From positions 14,307,103 through 14,371,102 of the forward strand of contig NC_087254.1 of assembly GCF_037042905.1 (NCBI RefSeq): DNA of 64,000 nucleotides. The letters are read 5' to 3'. Origin of the DNA: Lytechinus pictus. Its lineage: Eukaryota > Echinodermata > Echinoidea > Temnopleuroida > Toxopneustidae. The translations under genes were made by a program, and so were the position numbers. The notes under the pieces were generated by a model, which was given only the letters and a program-made list of their open reading frames with translations, ran no database searches and was not told where the DNA came from. Within the stretch, counting starts at the first letter, position 1. Each line of letters starts with the position of its first letter. Positions 21,455 to 31,400 of this stretch are shown one piece after another.

Positions 21455-21526
21455 TGTCTCTGCCGGGAATCGAACCCGGATCCCCAGCTTTGAACGCCGG
21501 TGCCTTAACCACTAGACCACAGAGAC
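21455..21526 (-). tRNA. tRNA-like gene, anticodon TCA (predicted opal-reading) with T6 terminator
   Basis: Read on the minus strand the 72 nt fold as a class I tRNA. The acceptor stem is GTCTCTG/CAGAGAC with A as discriminator. The 3-bp D stem is GTC/GGC around TAGTGGTTAA. The anticodon stem is CCGGC/GCTGG with loop GTTCAAA. The variable region is 4-nt (GGAT), and the T arm is CCGGG-TTCGATT-CCCGG. Box B is GGTTCGATTCC. Six T follow directly after the discriminator, a pol III terminator. The anticodon by position 34-36 is TCA. The short variable arm and 7-bp acceptor exclude a selenocysteine tRNA. It could be a tRNA-derived repeat copy rather than a working gene. Confidence 0.65.
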
Positions 21527-21849
21527 GGGTTAGTGGCTAGGGCGACCCCGATCCGACTGACCGTCAGATAGACAGATTTTCGACACAATACCAATTATAA
21601 TTTTCTCGGTCGGGTGTAGGTGGGTTTTGAACAATGACAATGACCCCAAAAATGGGTTCAATGATATTTAGTCTAGGGAAGAGAGGGGAAGCTTGATCTC
21701 CGGCTTTATCCCTATAGAGACCAAGATTTTAAAATATTTCTTTTCAGCGGGCAAATAATGAACACAATATGATATGCAAGTTGGACCTCATTTTAACAGG
21801 AGTACCAAGACCTAAAAAAAAGATTTCATTGTGTTCATCGTAGGGCCGA

Positions 21850-22985
21850 CGTGTAAAATTTGACACCACAAATTGTCACCCCAGCACAAATTGTCGCCTC
21901 GCGACAATTTGTGCTGCACTTTCAAACATATTATGCCAATTTGTGTCGGCAAAAAGAAACCTATGAACCACAAATTGTCGCATATCACAAATTGTCTTCA
22001 ACCACTAGTCTGGTGTGTAGTGTATGTGCGTCCTGGTGTGTGTCGTTGTTTGTGGTAAGGTTGTGTGCGTTGTGTTAGAGGTGAGTGCCGGTGTGAGGGA
22101 GGGTGAGAGGGTGTGTGTGTGTGTGTATATATGTGTGTATTATTATTATTATTATTAGTTTTGGGGGTTATATCCACTTGGTCTAGCAGTAGCAGTTGGT
22201 CAAACTCTCTGATCGTCGAATACCATACGAGCTGACCCATTTTCTCTTGCAACAGTAATTTGGTCTAACTTCCACTAATTGGTCTAATTTTATAGGACTT
22301 GGTCGAATATAATTGGTCGATATAATTGCCGAATTGTCGAATAGCCAAAATGGTTCGTCTATATCCCATATAAATATTTCCAGTCTAGGAATTAGACCAA
22401 TTAGATATATTAGACCAAATAGAAATAAGACCAAATGGAAATTAGACGGAATGGTTACCGTAAATAGGCAAAATGACAATTAGACCAAAAGGTAAAATGG
22501 TTGTAGACGAAATAGGATAAGGATATAAACGGTCATTAGTCAAATTGGGTTTAGACGAACTGACAATTTACCTTTGCATGGGGAGGCTATTTTAGAGAAC
22601 AGCAGCAGAGCCCGTGGAAAATTCGGTTTTTACCCACATGGTCTAACAACAGTTGTACTAATTCTCCATTTGTCTAATAACACATGGGCTTAAACCATTT
22701 GGTCTACTAATAATTTGGTCTAATTTGCAATTGGTCTAATGTATACTTGGTCTAATTCTCATATGGTCTTATGACCAATTCGTCTAATAGCCAAAATGGT
22801 CTAATTGCATTTGCAACTCTGTGTGTTAAGTGGCAAGTGAAATGGGGCGACAATTTGTGATGTTCCCTCCTCCACAAATTGTTGTCTAAATGAGGCGACA
22901 AGTTTGTGCAGGAGTGATTCGTGGTGTCAAATTTTGCACAAATTGTCGAGGGGGCGACAATTTGTGGTGTAACACCCCCCCCCCC
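21850..22985. mobile_element. Foldback region built of ACAAATTGTCG and GGTCTAA words
   Basis: The left part (21856-21990) and right part (22840-22982) are inverted relative to each other and each holds several ACAAATTGTCG/CGACAATTTGT copies. The middle (about 22190-22810) is saturated with TTGGTCTAAT and its inverse TTAGACCAAAT. Between them lie GT/TG and TTA microsatellites (22100-22160). No target duplication was defined; a poly-C/poly-A run ends it. Confidence 0.55.
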
Positions 22986-23566
22986 CAAAAAAAAAAAAAG
23001 GGATGAATAAAAATGAAAATAAAATGAAAAAAAAATATCAAGAGGACAACTGAAGAATAGCATCACAATTTGACTGACTTCTATTCGAGTCGCTTCGTTT
23101 ATTTGAAGTTTTTGATCAATTTCCTACAAATTGATACCGCTCTTGTTAGTTTGAAGTGTATGCCCCTATTTATCGATTCTACTTACAATGATCTTTGAAT
23201 AGTGACAAGCCGAATATTGGATATATTTTTAATCTTAATGATTAACTTTCAAACTCAAAGGATTTAAAAGCAAATTCCGAAGGTTTTTCGAGTGAAAGTG
23301 AAAATAATAAACAAAATAAACTTATGTAACCTGCATAAAATTGCGAAAGAGAAAAACAATGTTCAATTCTTAAGCAATAAATATTGGAAAAAGGAACATT
23401 GATTTTTATATTCGTAACATTTCTGTTAAAATTCAAACTATCAATTTCATCAGTTCATGTAACTAATTAGTCACTTTGAAAGACGGAATTGATCTGACTC
23501 TGGGTCAATATCGGTAGAGCGCCATCAACCGGCATAGCATGCAGCGAAGCTTCTTCATCAATCAAG
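22986..23566. other. Upstream flank of the putative first FAM227-like exon
   Basis: AT-rich and free of recognised repeats. No TATA-type or initiator element was convincing. Confidence 0.3.
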
Positions 23567-23687
23567 ATGGAGTTCATCAACAGAGTCAGTTCTCCGATGA
23601 ACTTATATTCTGAAGATTCATTAGAGACAAAAGAAGAACTTGATGCAGCTCGTGAAGAAGTTTTGAAGCAGCAGAAGAAGACAGCCC
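23567..23687 (+). CDS. Possible first coding exon of the FAM227-like gene
   Basis: ATGG at 23567 opens 40 codons plus one base, rich in Glu/Lys and helix-forming (ETKEELDAAREEVLKQQ). The proposed donor CCC|GTATCC is weak, and read-through ends at a stop seven codons after the donor. The one-base phase matches the acceptor of the next exon at 28268, and including it keeps the whole model divisible by three (1920 nt). That supports it but does not prove it. It could instead belong to another short transcript. Confidence 0.4.
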
Positions 23688-24772
23688 GTATCCTTAAATA
23701 ATACATAGTAATAAATTACAGGAACATTTATCCAAACAATTATGGGACGCTTTGACATAGTGACGGTTGCTAGGAGTCTAGGACCTTCTTCCGTAACTCG
23801 GGGAGCGTCGCCGCCGAAGCTCAGGCGGCCGAGCACGGATGCCTTGGTAGTGTCGAGGATCGCGGAGGCAACCGTTGTTGCTGTCGAAGACGAAGAGTTG
23901 TGGAAACGACCCACAACGAACAACAACAACAACGAAGAGTTGGAAAAATATCAAACCAAAAAAAAATAGCAACGAAGGAAATTTCGTCTTATATTGATTC
24001 TTCAGATAATTATCTAAAAAGTCGTAACCATTCACAATCCCACGGCCACGCCAAGTTCTTTTCCATAATTTCATTTAAAAAAGATAAAAATGCATTCAGA
24101 TGGCCATATTTCATTCAGAGTCAGAATCATAAATCTAAACTATATAGTTAGCCCGAACCAAATGCAAAATGTTTCATTCTACTTTTTGTTGGGCAGGACA
24201 GCAATTAGGCCTAGACCAAAAGCTTCAGTCTCTGTATTTTGGTTGTTCCGCTGAACTGCGTTGGCTCACTCACCAATATAGACTGAAGAGCTTGGAGGCC
24301 CGTACGTACAGACAACGTATTTTAGCAGTTACGTTAGATCTAACAGCAGAAACCCGATTTTCCGATCGTTTTTATGTACATAAAATGTCACATTATGAAA
24401 AAGAAATCACATCCATATTTACGAAAAAATGTTTAAAATTCAGAAATATCGTACCTTAGACTGCAGTTACCGCTAATTCCTTTCAAACGATGAACGAAAC
24501 ATCGTCATCTTCGATCCTTTCGTTGGTCAACGTAAGTTGCCATCTTGGATGACGTCATCATCCTTACAGACGTATTTACCAGTCGCTATATATCGCGATT
24601 TGTGCCGCTGCTTTGCGCTTGTACATGTAGATGTGCGTGCGCTCGGAACTTGTCGCTCGCATTGATTGGCCAAGATATCGAAAATTTAATCGGAAAGCCT
24701 TGATAAAAGCACAACTCGTTGACGGCTGCCATATTTTCCTCTCCGGCAGAAAATTAAAAACTAAGGAATAAC
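23688..24772. other. Putative intron 1 or promoter-proximal region
   Basis: Contains GC-rich and CAA-repeat stretches (23740-23940) and, at 24550-24557, the palindrome TGACGTCA (a CREB/ATF site). Open frames at 23742-23969 and 24169-24459 have no recognisable motifs and were not annotated. If exon 1 at 23567 is wrong, the CRE-containing stretch would be a candidate promoter. Confidence 0.3.
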
Positions 24773-27290
24773 CCGGGTAAGCTTGTAACCGATTTTGCAA
24801 TCGGCAACCGATTCCATTCGATTTCACCACAATCGGCAATCACTTGCCGATCTTCGATCATGCCCCTTGAAGGAAAAAATCGAAAATAAAAAATCGGCGT
24901 AGATCTGGTTACAGTGCGTGATTGCTCAGAACATATTTCAAGATTGTTTTTGAGGTGCTAGCTATTTAGAGGTCGCATTATTCAGGGAGAAAGTCGCGGT
25001 ATTATCTATGGCAATGTTTAAGGGGATAGATATCTTCTCTTCCAACTCATGGTGATAGCGGATGCCGCCGTGAACTTTGAAAGGTCGTATTACCGACGGA
25101 GCTCACTGCGTTACTCTCTTACATCGTTTATGATTATATACATTTTATTTTCAACCTCGTGGTGATAGCGGATGCCGCCGTGAACTTTGAAAGGTCGTAT
25201 TACAGACGGAGATCACTGCGCTACTCTCTTACCCCCTTTATAATGATATAAATCTTCTCTTCAACCTCGTGGTGATAGCGGACCCCGCCATTAACTTTTA
25301 AAGACTGTACTATTGACGGAGCTCATTGCGTTACTCTCTTACATCGTTTATGATGATATTCATTTTATTTTCAACCTCGTGGTGATAGCGGAAGCCGCCG
25401 TGAACTTTGAAAGGTCGTATTACCGACGGAGCTCACTGCGCTACTCTCTTACATCGTTTATAATGATATAAATCTTCTCTTCAACCTCGTGGTGATAGCG
25501 GACCCCGCCAGAAACTTTTAAAGACTGTACTATTGACGGAGCTTATTGCGTTACTCTCTTACATCGTTTATGATGATATACATTTTATTTTCAACCTCGT
25601 GGTGATAGCGGATGCCGCCGTGAACTTTGAAAGGTCGTACTATTGACGGAGCTCATTGCGTTACTCTCTTACATCGTTTATGATGATTTACATTTTATTT
25701 TCAACCTCGTGGTGATAGCGGAAGCCGCCGTGAACTTTGAAAGGTCGTATTACCGACGGAGCTCACTGCGCTACTCTCTTACATCGTTTATAATGATATA
25801 AATCTTCTCTTCAACCTCGTGGTGATAGCGGACCCCGCCAGAAACTTTTAAAGACTGTACTATTGACGGAGCTTATTGCGTTACTCTCTTACATCATTTA
25901 TGATGATATTCATTTTATTTTCAACCTCGTGGTGATAGCGGAAGCCGCCGTGAACTTTGAAAGGTCGTATTACCGACGGAGCTCACTGCGCTACTATCTT
26001 ACATCGTTTATAATGATATAAATCTTCTCTTCAACCTCGTGGTGATAGCGGACCCCGCCAGAAACTTTTAAAGACTGTACTATTGACGGAGCTTATTGCG
26101 TTACTCTCTTACATCGTTTATGATGATTTACATTTTATTTTCAACCTCGTGGTGATAGCGGATGCCGCCGTGAACTTTGAAAGGTCGTATTACCGACGGA
26201 GCTCACTGCGCTACTCTCTTACCTCCCTTATAATGATATAAATCTTCTCTTCAACCTCGTGGTGATAGCGGACCCCGCCGTGAACTTTTAAAGATCGTGC
26301 TACTGACGGAGCTTATTGCATTACTCTCTTACATCGTTTATGATGATATACATTTTATTTTCAATCTCGTGGTGATAGCGGATGCCGCCGTGAACTTTGA
26401 AAGGTCGTATTACCGACGGAGCTCACTGCGTTACTCTCTTACCTCCCTTATAATGATATAAATCTTCTCTTCAACCTCGTGGTGATAGCGGACCCCGCCA
26501 TAAACTTTTAAAGACTGTACTATTGACGGAGCTTATTGCGTTACTCTCTTACATCGTTTATGATGATATACATTTTATTTTCAATCTCGTGGTGATAGCG
26601 GATGCCGCCGTGAACTTTGAAAGGTCGTATTACCGACGGAGCTCACTGCGCTTCTCTCTTATCCCCTTTATGATGATAGAGATCTTCTCTTCAACCTCGT
26701 GGTGATAGCGGACCCCGCCGTGAACTTCAAATTGATTTGAAAACGCTAGCTTAGCTACCCAAAACATTTTAATAACATATTTCAAATCATCGTGCGTGCT
26801 TGCGTCGTCTACTTCATTTTAATTGCACTTGCGACTTTAAGATGATGCGTCGTAAGAGATCATTCCAATAATTCTAAATCGCTAGCACCTAAAAATACTT
26901 CTAAAAGATGTCCCGCCGATCGTTCATTAACCTGTGATCTATGAGAAATATTTTCATTTTATTTTCCTTTGCGCCTTTGCTCGGAAGATGCGTCTTTCGT
27001 TTATCTTTCTAATAAAAATCACTCGGTTTATTTTAAAGCAATAACACCTCAAAACCCCTGGCTTTAAAACATGTTCCAAACGATCGCGCATGTTGGCGAC
27101 TTCCATTCCAATGCATTCGTCTTTGTGACTTTGTCAGGAAGATGCGCGCGACCGCGAACAACATTTTGATGTATTCCTTTGTTTTTAAACATGGCCGATT
27201 CGATTTTCGATTCGATTTCGATTTTAGAAGCTTAACTGCCGATCCGATTTTCGATCTGATTTTTGATCCGATTTACAACATTAAACCCGG
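24773..27290. mobile_element. 2.5-kb non-autonomous element carrying a 110-bp satellite array
   Basis: GGAATAAC occurs at 24765-24772 and 27291-27298. The tips are CCGGGTAAGCTTGTAAC at left and, inverted from the right, CCGGGTTTAATGTTGTAAA. Both subterminal regions are dense in ATCGG/CCGAT words (24790-24900 and 27190-27290). Sixteen 110-bp monomers fill 25051-26721. A diverged repeat rich in 'gatgcgtc' and 'cgatcg' fills 26730-27180. No transposase. The 8-bp duplication suits hAT or P-type transposons, but the tips do not look like typical hAT ends. Confidence 0.7.
25051..26721. repeat. Satellite: sixteen 110-bp monomers in alternating A/B order
   Basis: The anchor GGTGATAGCGGA recurs at 25051, 25161, 25271 and every 110 bp to 26701, without one indel. 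Type A reads 'gccgccgtgaactttgaaag' and 'gtattaccgacggagctcac'. Type B reads 'ccccgccagaaacttttaaag' in part and 'tgtactattgacggagctta'. The spacers alternate 'aatcttctct' and 'cattttattt'. The basic unit is therefore a 220-bp A-B dimer. Copies 1-2 are A-A, and copy 6 (25601) is A in its first half and B in its second. Confidence 0.95.
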
Positions 27291-28267
27291 GGAATAACTC
27301 ATCGGTAACGTATATTTTCGAAATTTTATAGATTTTACATCGTATCAATAGAAAGATTAGAGTCTAAAGAAAATAGTGGGCCTTCGTTCAAGATAATATA
27401 ATGTCATTTAGAATCTAAAAGAAATGAAAAATCTGGACAAAACCCACCCTCCGTATTGTCGAGCCAGATTACACATGCAGGCTCGCACTAACACACTACC
27501 GTCGGTAAATGGAGATTATAGTAAAATGTCAGAAATTGTTGAATAAATCCCCAGAAACGACGGTTATTCCTGTCTAGACAGCAATAAGACAGCTAAATCT
27601 TGGGAGCTGAAGGATCTTGCCTTCTTGCCTTGGATCTACTTCTAGTAGTAGTAACTTTTTAGGCCTACTATTCAATGCTAAATATTATCTTCTGAGTTGT
27701 AACTAAGGCTGAGGCTCGAGAAATTATATTGGGGTCTAAATCCCGGCTCACACTAGGCCTATGCGATTCGTGGCGATGCAATTTTTCAAGAAATCACATT
27801 TTGCATTAAATATGAAAGTTCCAAGAAGTATTTTTTTTTTTTTAAGTTTGGCATAATATTAGGAATACTAAAATCAATTTTACTTTGCGGTAAGTCCTGT
27901 GGTCGGAGTAAAGTCCAAATCGGCTTCAAGTCGCAGCCAATGATGACGTCATGATTTTTATTTGAATTTGTTTTTATCCATTTAGGGAGGCTCGAACTGG
28001 ACTAAATTTTGATTTCAGTAGTCCTACCACTATTCTTTACTCTGATCCGTAAAATTTTATTAGTTGGAATGTCCATATCAAGTGTTATCACAATTTCTTT
28101 GAAATTCGGATCGCAACGAATCGCTTAGTGCGAGACGGGCTTGAAAAGGCTGTTGGCAATGCAGCACATCCCCATACCACAATATACTTGCCCCCCCCTC
28201 TGGCTCACTGCCAGGGCTAAATGTGCCAATTCACACTTAATCTTTCCTTAACCAACATATTTGTTAG
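27291..28267. other. Intronic sequence before the first secure FAM227-like exon
   Basis: AT-rich, without a recognised repeat or RNA gene. The acceptor of the following exon is ccaacatatttgttag, with a modest pyrimidine tract. Confidence 0.4.
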
Positions 28268-28429
28268 CTTTTCTCGTTGGGAGTATTGCTAAGGTGAATG
28301 ATCGTATTACCAGTCTCGACCGTGAGCTTCAGGATTTAGCTACTGGTTTAGTGATAGAAAGCAGACAGACTTTTGGAGATGATGATTACCCTCCAGTCTC
28401 CCCACGCTACGATGAAGGACCCAAAGCTG
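28268..28429 (+). CDS. FAM227-like exon: helical N-terminal segment
   Basis: Begins at phase 1 after ...ttgttag and reads FLVGSIAKVNDRITSLDREL, then QDLATGLVIESRQ and an acidic tail FGDDDYPPVSPRYDEGPKA. It ends AAAGCTG|gtatct at phase 1. The heptad-like Leu/Ile spacing suggests a coiled coil. Confidence 0.7.
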
Positions 28430-31400
28430 GTATCTTGTCTATTTTTTTTTTATATATAAATTCAGGAAATATATTATACTTTGAACTTTTTCTTTTTGGT
28501 TACTTTTATTTGTTTTGCTATTTATTTATAAGATGTGGAATGTCAGTTACCGGCTGGGGTAGCACGAGGGTATTTTAATGGGGGAAGGGGCAATACCGAA
28601 AAGCGATGTCATTTTGATATACTGCCCCTTTTTCAAAATCCCTTGTATCTACTTACAAACCATCATATATTTCTAATGGGCAAATACACAAGTAAAACAC
28701 AGCCTAGACGTCTTTTTTTTTTTTTTTTACTTCTTTTTCCTTTTGTTTCCCCCTATTTTTCGAGGGGGCGGTTGCCTTCTTTCCCTCTTGTTTTGCTGCC
28801 CCTGGTAACTGATAAGCCTGTACATTTTTCAACCAGGCATCCAGTACAGTCAATTGGAGGGTATCAGTGAAGGCAAATAGTTTTTTTTTTTCAAACAAGA
28901 CTACAAAAATACTGAATAGAAATACATCTTTAGAAATAATCTTTAGAACTTAAAAAGTCAAACAAAGAAACAGGATAGCAAGTAGACTGAACCATGTTTT
29001 TTTTTCTTCAGTACAATTAACTTTTGGTGGAAGATTCTTTGCATACAGGTTTAAAACTTTGAATGCCTAACTATTTTTGTGAAAAATAAGGGGAAAATAA
29101 ACAGCAGTACTCTTATATTTATTGACAAGAATTGTGGAATTGTCTAACTCTAATTATTTGCATGTCCATTGCTCGATATGTCTTAATAATGAATGGTTTA
29201 ACGATTGTTGCAAACTAACAGTAAGTTTTGTCCATATAACCATAATAATTTCATCAATGTGTAATTGTGTATTAAACCATTGTATTTGTTTACCTGTTTG
29301 CATTGGGTTCCAGATATAACACGTAAGTTTGGATTTGGATATTGTTAAATTCTCTCTTGCTTCGTTGCTTTCTGACTAATTTTTTCTTTCAGGATTGATG
29401 TCTTTGTTGAATGTAATGACTTATTCTTTGAATGGAGATCTTAGTTGTTGTTTTTTTAAGACATTTGTCAATAACTGTTAAAATTGTGTGGTTGAAACCT
29501 GCTTGAAGTTTGCAGCATTCATGTAAGAATTGTGTGTTAGCCTTTTTTACACAAACAGATTCATTTTGACATTGATGAAAATGCACTATAAAATGTATCA
29601 CCTACCGACAATTTTTTAGTTATATTTGATGAGTGATCACTTGAACACAGAGTAGTTGACTCATGTTACATTGTAGACTGTACACTTTAGGATTTTTTTT
29701 TTTACATTCTGAACTTATTTGACTGGCAGCCAATCTTTAAAGCAAGTAGATTTACAGTATTTGACAGCATTATCATGGTTTGTGCAGACAGTAAATCTAC
29801 TCCATTATGTCAAGCCCTCATTTCAGAGCTGCTCCCCCATGTATGGGGGAACCCGGGAAGGGTTATAACCTCTCCCTGTCAAACAAAGTACTAATACACT
29901 TCATACGTGTGATATTCAATTGTTTGCATAGTTTGCGTTTTCCAATTTTGAAGTGAAAATCATAATGATTGTGCTTTACTCAATGCTTTAAAGTTGAAAG
30001 TGATGTCCACCCACACTGCCTTTTGCATAAATAAAAATCTGGCAATATTTTTACAATCTTTTTTCCCCTTAAAGTGTTGTTAATAGCTTAAGTTTGTTCG
30101 CAAGCATTTGTTATTAAAGGCAAAAGTTTTAAGCACAGGTCCCAGGGAGCATTTCATGAAGAGCTTTGTCAGTAATTTTCACTGACTTATTTGCTCTCAG
30201 CCAATCAGAAGCAAGGATTCGTAGTAGCTTATAACATGTTTCATTGAATAGCTCTTTGTGAAACGCACCTCTGTTGTCAAGTTTGCTCAAGTGCCGATTG
30301 TTTACAGTGTATGCAAATGACCTTTCATGAACTAACATTCAATGTTGATTGTGAAATATCATTTTGTTGGTCAAAGTCAGTTTGTAGGTTATATATATTT
30401 TCTCATGTAATTCATTTATCTGTCTTACATGTAACTATTTGTGTTTCTGTCAGAAGAAGTCAAAGTCAATTTATTCCATATACTCCTTGTATCTGAATTT
30501 AACACTATCACCAAAAATTACTTTGTATTTGACTGTTCTTATTTATTAATCCTTGGTTGTTTCCAAAGAACCTCATTTTTCTTCAGATGATAGACTCAAG
30601 TCTATGAGACCTGGGGTTGTTTCACAAAGATTTATTGGCTGAAATTGCACTTAAATGCAGACGCGTATCTCAAATGCAACGCGCAATCTAATTGATCAAC
30701 ACGCAGTAGTGCGCATCCTCTTTGCATGATCTGACCAATGCGGTTATGCATTTTATACCGCGTGCAACTAGGCACTTAAATCTTTGTGAAACACCCCCCT
30801 GGAGTCCTTGCATTAAAGAAACTCAAGAGGTCCAAGAATCATTGAGATGGAAGTTGTGTGTAATAGACATAGAATTTGCAATGCAGAATCTATTTGAAAG
30901 GACTTTGAAATAATTGAGTAATGACTTAAAAATTGCTAGTTTTCTAGCTGTAATATCGTGGAAACAACACCCTGTTTGAGTAATTGTTTGTTGTTTGCTT
31001 GCTTGCATGCCTTTATCCATACTTGCTTGGGGGCCTCTGTCTTACTGATTTGCTTCTGTCATGTTGGGTCATTTACAGCCAAAGATGTCAAAGAACTCAA
31101 CCAGTTTGCAGGTGTATACGCTGTCAAGTCAAGTAAGCTATGTTTACCCCTATAGTCCATATCTACACTTGCATCTAGTGGTTAGCACCTTTATTAGCCG
31201 TGCTATTATTACTATACAAGCCTATTAGCAGGAAGCACCTTTCTTAGCCCTGTTTTCCCCTCTAGCTTCAGTTTAGTTTAGTACACAAGTATCTACATGT
31301 AGTGGGGAGCACCTTTTTAGCTATGTTTGCATAGATCTATAGTTACACTTTAGTCCAGTACACTATTGCATCTAGCGGAGAGAACGAGTTTTGCAATTGT

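Larger units (their letters stand above)
28430..31078. other. Intron of the FAM227-like gene with two MITEs
   Basis: Contains MITEs at 30141-30272 and 30610-30801. An alternative reading at 28532 (ECQLPAG followed by GT) was considered and not adopted. The rest is AT-rich without structure. Confidence 0.5.

Noticed and set aside
23762..23780. RFX X-box (GTTGCTAGGAGTC) near a possibly ciliary gene
   Set aside because: Only the first half matches; the second half lacks the GCAAC arm.
23742..24459. ORFs of 75 and 96 codons (23742-23969 and 24169-24459)
   Set aside because: No motif, no supporting splice sites; probably chance openings.
26523..26705. 60-codon ORF in the satellite
   Set aside because: Reading of the repeat; not preserved from monomer to monomer.
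25051..26721. CRISPR-like array
   Set aside because: The whole 110-bp unit is conserved, with no unique spacers, in a eukaryotic context. It is a satellite.
28532..28575. Possible micro-exon (ECQLPAG)
   Set aside because: Adding it breaks the phase between the exon ending at 28429 and the one starting at 31079, which join cleanly without it.
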